Assembly (NCBI GenBank): GCA_947479075.1
Contig: CANJZR010000114.1
Span: 1 to 9,172 of the forward strand
DNA length: 9,172 nt
Origin: Planctomycetaceae bacterium
GTDB lineage: Bacteria; Planctomycetota; Planctomycetia; Planctomycetales; Planctomycetaceae
Direction: 5' to 3'
In this document: positions 1 through 7,704 of the stretch, piece by piece
Numbering within the stretch: position 1 is the first letter of the stretch
How the letters are laid out: each line of letters begins with the position of its first letter
Notes under the pieces: generated by a model
What the model saw: the letters and a program-made list of their open reading frames with translations, nothing else
The model's database searches: none
What the model was told of the DNA's origin: nothing
Made by a program: the position numbers and the translations under genes

Positions 1-1306
1 CATCCGTTGCCATTGACTCGAAAAGAATCCTTAAGTTTTTGTAATTCCCCGATGCAACAGCTCCAATTCCGGTGCTGTACAAAATCGAACGCAAAAGGTA
101 CTGGCGAATTGCCAACCAACCTTGATTCCAGCTAGTCGTTGGCCTAATCCTTTCTGCAATACGCTTGGGTGCCAATGCAACCAAGTTCCTGTGGCCCTCT
201 TCACCCCAATTGCCGATCAGCATCTGAATCGACAACAGATCGCGAGCTGCGTCGTTATACCTCTCGATCCGAACAGGTGCATCTACATCTGACCAAGGGC
301 TGTTGAGCGGAAACAAATCAAAAGAAGTCTTGGACAACACCTGTCTAGTCTCACGAACAACAAGTTCGTGCAAATCAATTCGACGATCTGCTGAAGAAAG
401 GAATGACTTCGCCAGTTCGATCGATGATTTTTGCACTTGGTCATCCTCAATCAGTAATCCCCCCGGAACTGGAACGATGGTATCCTGCTCAGTTGAGTCG
501 TTAGCATTTGAATCTTCTAGACCGTTTGGAGTGAAGATAAAATCACCATCACCTGCTAGGTATCCGTAATGTGGTGTCTGCTCAGAATCCTGATCTCTGG
601 AAACTTTTTCGTACACATAAGCCATTACTCCATTCGCACTCAGAATGCCGTTGGACATCGCATCCCCCTCCAAGGCATCAAGTAGATGCCCGGTGAACAC
701 CGAGTGACCCAGTCTCGGCCCCCCTGCGTCGGACACCATTTCATTCGCTTTCCCGGAGGATAGGACTTGTCTCGAAAATCTTCGAAACATGTCTTTCAAG
801 TATCGAGATGACCCGGATTTTAGAGAACGAGTGATCGCGAGACCTCCATAGCAAGCATCCATAATAAAGAACGCGTGTTTTGCATCGCACAACTCAATCT
901 CACGCGTCAGCAAGTCCCATCGCAAGAGTGTTGACAGGTCTTCGGGATCTCCATCATGAGGAACAAGATAACCGACATCTGCCCCTCGGCGATTCCTTTC
1001 GGTATGCCCATGGCCAGCAAAAAAAATCAGTACGCGGTCGTCACAATCCGTTCCGGATAGCGTAAGCGAACAAACTGTCCTGTGAATTGACGACCTGGTG
1101 GCTTCGGAATCGAGTAGTAGAACTACATTCGCTTTCGGAAATCCAAACTTTCTTTGGAGCACCTCTGATACTTCTCTTGCGTCATTTGATGCATACCTTA
1201 GCGGGGAAGCATGTTTGTAGTCGTTGATCCCAATCACAACTGCATGACTTCCCTTATACCCCGCAAGAGAGCCGTTCACCTGTCTTGACATCAAATCTTG
1301 ATCCAT
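1..1306 (-). CDS. Caspase-family (peptidase C14) protease, partial, 3' end beyond window
   Basis: Reading the minus strand from the ATG at 1306-1304 gives 435 uninterrupted codons to the left edge. Residues 21-43 (VVIGINDY, then PLRYASNDA) match the first strand and helix of bacterial caspase-like domains. His99 in FFAGHGHT and Cys152 in MDACYGG are the expected catalytic dyad, and residues 180-260 (VLSSGKANE, HSVFTGHLLDALEG, TPHYGYLAGDGDFIF) match the end of the p20/p10 fold. A polar, acidic linker at about 262-295 leads to a helical region (300-435) that I do not firmly recognise. An in-frame TAA lies 15 bases upstream, so the start is ATG 1306 or the ATG at 1291; a Shine-Dalgarno favours 1306. 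There is no signal peptide, so it is probably cytoplasmic. The gene lies 60 bases downstream of the large fusion gene on the same strand, and its sampled GC is lower than its neighbours', which suggests acquisition. The substrate is unknown. Confidence 0.9.
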   Translation of the reverse strand, partial: MDQDLMSRQVNGSLAGYKGSHAVVIGINDYKHASPLRYASNDAREVSEVLQRKFGFPKANVVLLLDSEATRSSIHRTVCSLTLSGTDCDDRVLIFFAGHGHTERNRRGADVGYLVPHDGDPEDLSTLLRWDLLTREIELCDAKHAFFIMDACYGGLAITRSLKSGSSRYLKDMFRRFSRQVLSSGKANEMVSDAGGPRLGHSVFTGHLLDALEGDAMSNGILSANGVMAYVYEKVSRDQDSEQTPHYGYLAGDGDFIFTPNGLEDSNANDSTEQDTIVPVPGGLLIEDDQVQKSSIELAKSFLSSADRRIDLHELVVRETRQVLSKTSFDLFPLNSPWSDVDAPVRIERYNDAARDLLSIQMLIGNWGEEGHRNLVALAPKRIAERIRPTTSWNQGWLAIRQYLLRSILYSTGIGAVASGNYKNLRILFESMATD

Positions 1307-1316
1307 CTTACGGTCG

Positions 1317-1323
1317 CACCTTT
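1317..1323 (-). promoter_or_regulatory. Shine-Dalgarno of the caspase-like gene
   Basis: The minus strand reads AAAGGTG here, ten bases before the ATG at 1306. An in-frame stop (TAA) overlaps it, which excludes any longer start. The 60-base gap (1307-1366) between this gene and the fusion gene shows no hairpin with a T-run, so read-through from the larger gene is possible. I see no clear promoter of its own in the gap. Confidence 0.55.
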
Positions 1324-1366
1324 AGAACGTTCATGCTACTCAACGCCGATGCCTTTCACTTTCAGA

Positions 1367-4300
1367 CTATTTTGCAAACTCCCGCAGCGTGGTCAGGTAC
1401 TCCACCACGTCGGTCATTTCCTGCACGCTCATGATCTTCTGCAGGTCGGCGGGCATCAGTGACACCGACTGTTTGATCTTGTCTTCGATCTCGGCAGCCT
1501 TGAAAGTGCGGACGATCCCGTTGATGTCCTTCAGCTGGGTCTCGGTATCGGTACTGCTCACGAGCAGGCCGACGAAGACCTGGCCTTCGGTGGTGGTGAT
1601 CGACCACTGTTCGTAGTTGTGGCTGAGCCCCGCGCTGGGGTAGAGGATCGATTCGAACATCGCCTGACGGCTCAGCTTCTTGCCGATTTCGGAGAGGTTC
1701 GGCCCGACATCGCGACCAATGCCGTTCACGATGTGGCACTTGTTACAGGTGCCAGTCGTGTTGAAGATGATCCGCCCGTTCGCCACGTCGCCGGTCCGCT
1801 TGGCCAGTTCGGTCAACGGCGGGATCGGTTCGCTGTCCTTACCCGGCGGCAGCGGGTAGAGCTTGTTCGCCTGCTCCTTGATATCCCCCCATTGCACCCC
1901 ATGCAGAGTCGCAGCTGTGACCTCTTTTAGTTCGGCGGGGATGCCGTTATCACCGGCCAGCTTGGCCAGTTCTTGAGCCCCGGGGCGGATATTTCCTAAA
2001 GATTTCACCGCCGCCCGCCGCAGCTCAACCGGCAGCTGATTGTCCTTGAGTGTGTCGAGCAACAGTCCGGCGGCCTTCCCCTGCCCCGACAGACCGAGGA
2101 CGGTCACTGTCGCGAGAGCCTTCGGGGCTTCGCTCAGGAGGGACTTCCGAATGAGGTCGACCTGATCTTTCTGCAGCAACGCGGTCGCGGCTTCGACGCC
2201 CAACTGCTCCTCGGGATGGCTGATAGCGAGGTCGAGCAAATCCGCATAGCGATCCTCGAGGCCGAGGTTCGCGACCAGCTTGATGAAGTTCGATGTCCCC
2301 TTCTGCGAATCGAGAACACGAGCGACAGCTGGAGCGTACTTGGGATTCGATGCGACTTCGGCGGAGAGTCGGCTGATCGCTTCGTTGGCAATCAGATTCT
2401 TGCGAGCGGTATCTCCAGTTGCCTCATTGAATGCCAGTTCGGCGATCGCGGTTTGGGCAGCGGTTCCGCTGAGGAAGTCGAACGCCCGGAAGTAACGTGG
2501 CAATTGAGTTGCTGTCGTCGTCGGATCGCTGATGATTTCTTCCAAAGCTGCGGGGGTCTGATTGCCTCGGGAACGCCAGATGATGTCGCGTCCCGCCCCC
2601 TTGTTCGGGTTCCCGCCCGCAGCTTTCCAGGCATCGAGCAACGGATCCCAGCGACCATCGGCGGCAATCCCGAGTGCCTCAAGATACCAGCGATCTTTCC
2701 CGTCATACTGGAGTGCGAGCGTCGCCCAGACATCTGCGATTTGCGGAGCCTGATCGAGGCTCACCTCACGCAGTCCGATCAGGATCTCGCGGCGAACCGC
2801 GGGCGAGGTGTCGTAGAGCTTCAGCGCCTCGCCGATCTCATCCATGGAGTACTGGCCTCTCAACTGACGGGCCAGTCGGACAGCTGCGCAGCGGATGTCC
2901 GGGTTGTCATCGCGCAGGCCAGCCAGCATGATCGCGACTCGCTTGTCACGGTTCTCCTGTTTGCCGAGCAACCAGAACGCGCGAGCGCGATAGCGGGGAT
3001 TCTTGTCCTTCCAGAGTGCGGTGAGTGCTACCTCAGCCTTGTCGCCCATCTGATGGAGGGCCTGCCACGCGAGGTAACGGGCTTCGAGGTTTGGGCTCTT
3101 GAGAGCTTCGACAGCTCCCTCGGGTGTCGTGAAATCGTACTTGGGGACGACGTACTTCGCCCCCGGAACAGCGACGCGGAAGATACGCCCCTTGTCGGCG
3201 TCTCCCATCCGGTGACCTCCGACTCCGGGGTCGTACCAGTCACTGACCATCAGTGATCCATCGGGAGCGACGCACACATCGCTGGGGCGGAACCAGTTGT
3301 CTCTGGCGCCGTACAGGACGTTCACCATTTCAGCGGTGTATCCTGCCCCGGCTTGCTTCGTCGGGTAGGCCCGCACGACGTTCGGCCCCGCGTCGCAGTG
3401 GATCGGCTGACCACGATAGATCGCGGGAAGCAGATCGCCTTCGTAGAGACAAATTCCGGTCGGAGCTCCCGCCCCCGTCTGGATGAGATTCGGGATCACA
3501 CCGGGGTCGTTCAGGTGCCAGTGCCGCAATGGAATTTCTGTTTCCCATCCAGTGCGGTAGGCCTGCCACCCGGCACCGGTCTTCTCGTCTTTGTATCCGT
3601 AGTTGCCGTATTCGACGACATAGTTGATCCGCACTCCGCGGTTGCCGTCGTCATCGTTGTCCGACTGCCACAGCCCGCCGAACGAGTCGACAGCCACTTC
3701 CCAGTTGTTGCGGAAGTTCCAGGCGAGCGTTTCGAAGTTGGACCCATCGAGGTCACAGCGAAAGATCATCCCCTCCTGGTACGGCTTGCGAGTGTCTTCG
3801 ACGACGTTGCCCTGCTTGTCGACAATCGGTTGTCCGTTCTTGTCGCGGATCTGCTGTCCGGCATTTCCAAAGTTGAAGTAGAGCTTGCCATCGGGACCAA
3901 AGACGAACGCATGAATCCCGTGGTCGTGTTGTGCCCCGGAGATCCCGGAGAACATCAACTCGTGGCGGTCAGCATTGAGGTCACCGTTGTCATCGTAGAA
4001 GTTCCAGACCTTGTCACCGACTGACACGATCACGCGATTGCCGAGAACGCAGATCCCGTGCGCTGAGTCGACCTCGTGCCCCTGATAGAAGACCGTCGAC
4101 TTGTCAGCTTTGCCATCGCCATTGGTGTCCTCGAGGATCATGATTCGATCCCCTTTGTCGCCCTTGTCGCCGATCAGAGCCTTGTTGGCAAACGCCCGGT
4201 AGTTGACCGCTTCGCAGACCCAGACCCGACCGAGATGATCGATGTCGATGTCGGTGGGATTCAGCAGATTGGGTTCGCCCGCAAAGAGCGAGGCTTCAAG

Positions 4301-6472
4301 CCCTTCACCCACATCCAGCTGGGCAACCGCATCGGTTAGTTCGTGGCTCCCATTGCCTGTTGCGGCAGTCTGGTTCAGTGAGTTGAGGACACTCTGGGGA
4401 GGTCGCTGGGTGAAGACATGGAACTGTACCGATGTCGCGTTCCCCTGATTGGTCCCGCCGTTATCGAGCCCGCAACGCGTCTTCAACTTCCTGAAGGGAT
4501 GCCCTGCGGGGAGGTCGAACTCGATAATCGAGTTCGCATGAGTCCCGATCCCATACTCGACGGGCTGCCCGGCTATCGAGAGGGAACCGCCCTGAACGTT
4601 CTTGTTCACGGTCGGTGTCCCGAAATTGGTCGAAGCGTTCTTCCACTTCAGCTCGGTCAGCTTCTGCTCGCCCGCCGGTCCAACGAGTCGTGGCTCCGCC
4701 CAGTCGGCCCAGTCGCAGTTGAACCCATCGCCCCCATCGGTGACGACCAGAAACAGCTTCTTCGCCCCGGTGATGTCGGCTTCCAATTCCACCGAGAGCT
4801 TGGGAGTCTGAGTGGTCACGATCGGGCTGCTGGCGGCTGGTTTGTTCTTGGGGTCAACGACGATCTCCGCAGCGGGCTTCTTCGGGGCCACCTCGGCGTT
4901 CCCAGGTTTCGGCTTGTCGAGGTTGGCCTCCATCTCCTCATCACTCGGCGTCGCCGAGCGGACTCCGTCGGCCGGAACATCCAGGCCAGCTGTCCAGACA
5001 ATGGCGTTCAGGATCACCTTGCGGAAGTTGTCGTTTTGCCAGTTCTTGTGTTCGTGGCCACCCGTGAAGCCGAAGCCGCGTCCCTTGTTGTCGGGGCGGT
5101 CGTAGGCCCAGGCGAGGTGCTGCGGCTCTTTGCGTTCCAGGAGAGCAGCTCGCACGGCCGGGTTCCCACTGTGCGGTCCGTCGGGTCGCTCGAGTGATTC
5201 GCGCGGGGGCAAGTCGGTCAGAATCGGGGTGACGTTCTTCATCCCCTCCTGAAACCGCATGTGGTAGTACCACTCATCATTGATCTCGAAGGGAGCGACC
5301 CCGCGCGTGGTCGGGTGGTCGGGGAACTTCGCGTACCTCGCAGTCCAGTGCGGATTGACCGACCAGTGCGGTTCGAAGTAGCCACCGATCCAGTTCAAAA
5401 AGTGTTGACCACAATTCCCGATGGTCGTCTCAACCCCGTAGTGGATGCAGACGAGTCCCACCCCACGGGTGTCGACCAGCTTCTGAAAGTCGTCGAGCCG
5501 GTCGTTGAGGTAGTGCCGCGCTCCCCCATCGCAGTACGACACGACGGTATCAGCGTTGTCCATAGCGGTCGGATCTTTGGGCCAGCCATTGCGGTAGACC
5601 GTCGCGATGACTGGAAGTCCCGAGTCGTTGATCCGTTTGGCCAGCAGCAGGCACCCCGCATTGTGCTCGTGGGCTCCCCGGTTATGGCTCGGCTTACCAG
5701 CGACGAAGACGACCTTCTTGCCGTCGGTCAGCTTCAGCCGTTTGAGGCGAATGTTCTTGAACTCGATCTTCTGCGGCGGACCGGAGTGCATCTGCAGGGC
5801 CAGCAGTCCGATGCGGTCCGCCTGCTTGCTCGGATCGTTGCCCGGGTCCTTCTGGTCGTCGAAGAGTTCGCAGGTCACATGCCCGTTGATCTTCAGGGTG
5901 ATGTGGTTCCCCTGACAGAGGATCGAATACTCGTTCCAGTCGGAGGGCTTGATGTGCTTGAACAGCTCATCACGGTCGGCCACCGTTTCGAGAGTCTTCT
6001 GTCCATCGACAGTGATCTTTGCCCGTCCACCCCGGGGAGCAAGACCACCGCGTCCTGCTTCGTCGTGCAATGACCCGGCCCACTGGCCCGCCAGGTCGAT
6101 GTCGGCCTGGTACCCAACGAGGTGCCCATCGGAGCCCTGCTGTCCCCGAAACTGAATCCCGCTGTTGGCCTTCTCTTTGTCGCCGGTCAGTTTGAACTGC
6201 AACCGCAGCTCGAAGTCATCCACGTCACCCCGGTCCCAGACCAGAAAGGTGTTGTGATTGCACGGCCGCTCGGCGGTCGACTCGCCGACGATGGAGCCAT
6301 CTTCGACTCGCCAGAAGCCCTCATCACCGGACCAAGGTTGCCAGCCATCGAGACTGGTGCCGTCAAAGATCGAATGAAACCCAGCTTCATCATCCGCAGC
6401 CCGCAGCGACTGGCTCCCCGACAAGAGCGCCAGACAGACAGCTGCCCCCAGAAGAAATCGAATCGATCTCAT
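1367..6472 (-). CDS. Secreted multidomain fusion: DUF1080, ThuA-like, NPCBM, PVC-type dehydrogenase propeller, HEAT-like, cytochrome c domain
   Basis: The chosen start, ATG 6472, gives 1701 residues beginning MRSIRFLLGAAVCLALL, a signal peptide with cleavage near residue 25. The longer ATG at 6553 adds 27 residues ahead of that signal and has no Shine-Dalgarno. Domains in order: DUF1080/3-keto-disaccharide hydrolase-like (about 31-246, IFDGTSLDGWQ at its start); ThuA-like (253-497, KVVFVAGKPSH and HYGVE); a Pro/Lys/Ala-rich linker (506-558); NPCBM carbohydrate-binding (559-690, GIGTHANS); a PVC-type dehydrogenase beta-propeller (718-1103) with Ca-loop-like DTNGDGKAD at 782 and DDNGDLNAD at 827; alpha-helical HEAT-like repeats (1113-1533); and a haem domain with C1576-N-K-C1579-H1580, Met1673 in SLMP being a candidate sixth ligand. 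The last two modules correspond to the Pirellula/Verrucomicrobium families TIGR02604 and TIGR02603. The likely role is extracytoplasmic oxidation or cleavage of a carbohydrate with electron transfer to haem; the substrate is unknown. No frameshift is seen. Confidence 0.93.
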   Translation of the reverse strand: MRSIRFLLGAAVCLALLSGSQSLRAADDEAGFHSIFDGTSLDGWQPWSGDEGFWRVEDGSIVGESTAERPCNHNTFLVWDRGDVDDFELRLQFKLTGDKEKANSGIQFRGQQGSDGHLVGYQADIDLAGQWAGSLHDEAGRGGLAPRGGRAKITVDGQKTLETVADRDELFKHIKPSDWNEYSILCQGNHITLKINGHVTCELFDDQKDPGNDPSKQADRIGLLALQMHSGPPQKIEFKNIRLKRLKLTDGKKVVFVAGKPSHNRGAHEHNAGCLLLAKRINDSGLPVIATVYRNGWPKDPTAMDNADTVVSYCDGGARHYLNDRLDDFQKLVDTRGVGLVCIHYGVETTIGNCGQHFLNWIGGYFEPHWSVNPHWTARYAKFPDHPTTRGVAPFEINDEWYYHMRFQEGMKNVTPILTDLPPRESLERPDGPHSGNPAVRAALLERKEPQHLAWAYDRPDNKGRGFGFTGGHEHKNWQNDNFRKVILNAIVWTAGLDVPADGVRSATPSDEEMEANLDKPKPGNAEVAPKKPAAEIVVDPKNKPAASSPIVTTQTPKLSVELEADITGAKKLFLVVTDGGDGFNCDWADWAEPRLVGPAGEQKLTELKWKNASTNFGTPTVNKNVQGGSLSIAGQPVEYGIGTHANSIIEFDLPAGHPFRKLKTRCGLDNGGTNQGNATSVQFHVFTQRPPQSVLNSLNQTAATGNGSHELTDAVAQLDVGEGLEASLFAGEPNLLNPTDIDIDHLGRVWVCEAVNYRAFANKALIGDKGDKGDRIMILEDTNGDGKADKSTVFYQGHEVDSAHGICVLGNRVIVSVGDKVWNFYDDNGDLNADRHELMFSGISGAQHDHGIHAFVFGPDGKLYFNFGNAGQQIRDKNGQPIVDKQGNVVEDTRKPYQEGMIFRCDLDGSNFETLAWNFRNNWEVAVDSFGGLWQSDNDDDGNRGVRINYVVEYGNYGYKDEKTGAGWQAYRTGWETEIPLRHWHLNDPGVIPNLIQTGAGAPTGICLYEGDLLPAIYRGQPIHCDAGPNVVRAYPTKQAGAGYTAEMVNVLYGARDNWFRPSDVCVAPDGSLMVSDWYDPGVGGHRMGDADKGRIFRVAVPGAKYVVPKYDFTTPEGAVEALKSPNLEARYLAWQALHQMGDKAEVALTALWKDKNPRYRARAFWLLGKQENRDKRVAIMLAGLRDDNPDIRCAAVRLARQLRGQYSMDEIGEALKLYDTSPAVRREILIGLREVSLDQAPQIADVWATLALQYDGKDRWYLEALGIAADGRWDPLLDAWKAAGGNPNKGAGRDIIWRSRGNQTPAALEEIISDPTTTATQLPRYFRAFDFLSGTAAQTAIAELAFNEATGDTARKNLIANEAISRLSAEVASNPKYAPAVARVLDSQKGTSNFIKLVANLGLEDRYADLLDLAISHPEEQLGVEAATALLQKDQVDLIRKSLLSEAPKALATVTVLGLSGQGKAAGLLLDTLKDNQLPVELRRAAVKSLGNIRPGAQELAKLAGDNGIPAELKEVTAATLHGVQWGDIKEQANKLYPLPPGKDSEPIPPLTELAKRTGDVANGRIIFNTTGTCNKCHIVNGIGRDVGPNLSEIGKKLSRQAMFESILYPSAGLSHNYEQWSITTTEGQVFVGLLVSSTDTETQLKDINGIVRTFKAAEIEDKIKQSVSLMPADLQKIMSVQEMTDVVEYLTTLREFAK

Positions 6473-6591
6473 GCGTTTCCCATCCCCGATCGCGTTGGTC
6501 GCGTTCCAGCTGGCTCCCTCGGATGCTCGCAAGGGGGCTCGACTCTGAAACATTTCAGACAGAGGGATGCAGTCTAACCCATCAAAGAGGG

Positions 6592-6600
6592 ATTATCCCA
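6592..6600 (-). promoter_or_regulatory. Possible extended -10 for the fusion gene
   Basis: The minus strand reads TGGGATAAT, an extended -10 form (TGn followed by GATAAT, five of six bases matching TATAAT). The best -35 candidate, GTGGCA, lies only 15 bases further upstream. Initiation here would leave a leader of roughly 110 bases before the ATG at 6472. It sits inside the palindrome GGGATTATCCC at 6589-6599, which could also act as an operator. This is weak, motif-only evidence. Confidence 0.22.
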
Positions 6601-6741
6601 GCGGGGGCGTATTGCCACAGGTGTCAGTCGTCAGACATCAGCCTTCCGTGATGGATCAGGGATGGACGGAACAGGACAGCTGGAATTCGGAGTCGGATCG
6701 AAATCTGCCGGACGAGAATTCGGGATCCGACCAGATCGAGT

Positions 6742-6771
6742 GGTCTCGGCGTGGAATCAAGAAACGAGACC
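6742..6771. repeat. 7-bp inverted repeat upstream of the clpP promoter
   Basis: GGTCTCG (6742-6748) pairs exactly with CGAGACC (6765-6771) across a 16-base spacer. It lies about 50 bases upstream of the candidate -35 of clpP1, a position compatible with an activator or operator site. It could also be chance. It has no T-run and no terminator character. Confidence 0.3.
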
Positions 6772-6821
6772 TCCCTGGTTGGGCAAAGCCCCCAGTTTCG
6801 CCTACAACCTCTGAGACGGGG

Positions 6822-6850
6822 TTGACCGGTTCACGGGGATTGCGAACAAT
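6822..6850 (+). promoter_or_regulatory. Candidate sigma-70 promoter for the clpP operon
   Basis: TTGACC (6822-6827, five of six bases matching the -35 consensus) is followed after exactly 17 bases by AACAAT (6845-6850, four of six matching the -10). Transcription would start near 6857 and leave a leader of about 130 bases before ATG 6991. I see no heat-shock (sigma-32-type) promoter or CIRCE element nearby. The call rests on motif and spacing only. Confidence 0.35.
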
Positions 6851-6990
6851 CCGGAGTCCTCAATCGGCCAGCACTCCATCGGCGAGCGGAGAATTCCACT
6901 CAGCGCTTCCGACAGACCGCACCCGATGGGGATCGACGCACACGGATGGAACCACAGAATCACGCCCTGCCGCGAAGGCACATGGACCTT

Positions 6991-7635
6991 ATGAACTACA
7001 ACCAGATGCAACTCTCGCCTCAAAACGCCGCTTCGGCGGGGGCTGATTACACACGGACCCGGCAGCTGACCCTCGGGGATCTGCTGCTGGAAAACCGCAT
7101 CATCTTCGTTGACGGCCCGATCCACGACGGCATGGCGAACATGATCGTCATGAAGCTGTTGTTCCTGCAAAACGAAAACCGCCATCAGGACATCCACCTG
7201 TACGTGAATTCGCCAGGGGGATCGGTCACAGCCACCCTCGCCATCTATGACACGATGCAGTTCATCGAGTGCGATGTCGCGACTTACTGTGTGGGACTGG
7301 CAGCCAGCGGTGGAGCGATCCTGGTGGCGGGCGGTGCCTACGGCAAGCGGAAGATCCTCCCGAACGCCAAGATGATGATCCACCAGCCCTATGGCCAGGT
7401 CGGCGGTCAGGTCTCCGACATCGAGATCCAGGCGAACCAGATCATCGAAACCCGCGAGCTGCTGAACAAGATCCTCTCTGACCACACCGGCCAGCCGATC
7501 GAGCGCGTCGCCAAGGACACCGAACGTGACCGCTACCTGAGCGCGGCCCAGTCCAAGGACTATGGCCTCGTCGACGAAGTCGTTGCCATCAAGCGCGACA
7601 AGAAGAAGCCCAAACCTGTCGAGGCCGCGAAGTAG
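6991..7635 (+). CDS. clpP: ATP-dependent Clp protease proteolytic subunit (first copy)
   Basis: This encodes a 214-residue ClpP peptidase (family S14), which assembles into double heptameric rings and degrades proteins unfolded by ClpX- or ClpA/C-type ATPases in the cytoplasm. RQLTLGDLLLENRIIF (25-39), YVNSPGGSVTA (71-81) and MMIHQP (128-133) are family hallmarks. The triad is Ser106, His131 and Asp180, with spacings of 25 and 49 residues, the same as in E. coli ClpP. The Ser context is AASGGA rather than the usual ASMGA, and the tail is Lys/Pro-rich (RDKKKPKPVEAAK). ATG 6991 is chosen because GAAGG at 6974-6978 lies 12 bases upstream; ATGs at 6982 and 6946 are in frame, but the first is only three bases from that motif and the second lacks one. 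It is followed 69 bases later by a second clpP gene, probably in one operon. Confidence 0.95.
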   Translation: MNYNQMQLSPQNAASAGADYTRTRQLTLGDLLLENRIIFVDGPIHDGMANMIVMKLLFLQNENRHQDIHLYVNSPGGSVTATLAIYDTMQFIECDVATYCVGLAASGGAILVAGGAYGKRKILPNAKMMIHQPYGQVGGQVSDIEIQANQIIETRELLNKILSDHTGQPIERVAKDTERDRYLSAAQSKDYGLVDEVVAIKRDKKKPKPVEAAK

Positions 7636-7704
7636 TTCACTCGTCGCCCGCGTCTCAACATTCTGGCCAACAGCCACTCGCCATCAGCCATAAGCCCACC
7701 CACA

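Larger units (their letters stand above)
6473..6990. other. Divergent intergenic region between the fusion gene and clpP1
   Basis: About 520 bases separate the start codons of the two divergent genes (about 390 if the longest possible starts are used). I see no convincing gene here. An open frame at 6567-7046 on the plus strand has no recognisable domain, is low-complexity (Ser, Arg, Gly, Pro) and runs into clpP1 in another frame. The region holds a candidate clpP promoter (6822-6850), a 7-bp inverted repeat (6742-6771), a small palindrome GGGATTATCCC (6589-6599) and two partly similar GAATTCGG-containing segments at 6683 and 6716. I found no CIRCE element (TTAGCACTC-N9-GAGTGCTAA) and no CtsR-type heptamer repeats. 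Confidence 0.6.

Noticed and set aside
303..569. 88-codon plus-strand frame, and a similar one at 880-1065
   Set aside because: Both lie antisense to the caspase-like coding frame, which has catalytic motifs and no stop over 435 codons.
1307..1366. Terminator or separate promoter between the fusion gene and the caspase-like gene
   Set aside because: No inverted repeat with a T-run and no well-spaced -35/-10 pair can be seen in these 60 bases.
2216..3256. 346-codon open frame on the plus strand, opposite the fusion gene
   Set aside because: It is antisense to a gene with clear domain matches throughout. Its translation has no recognisable motif. Long antisense frames are common opposite GC-rich genes. 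The frames at 3353-4024, 4418-5197 and 5261-6073 are the same kind of shadow.
6567..7046. 159-codon plus-strand frame in the intergenic region
   Set aside because: It is low-complexity in composition, has no ribosome binding motif or domain, and overlaps the clpP start in another frame.
6802..7677. 291-codon open frame on the minus strand, opposite the first clpP
   Set aside because: It lies antisense to a confidently identified ClpP gene and its translation shows no domain.
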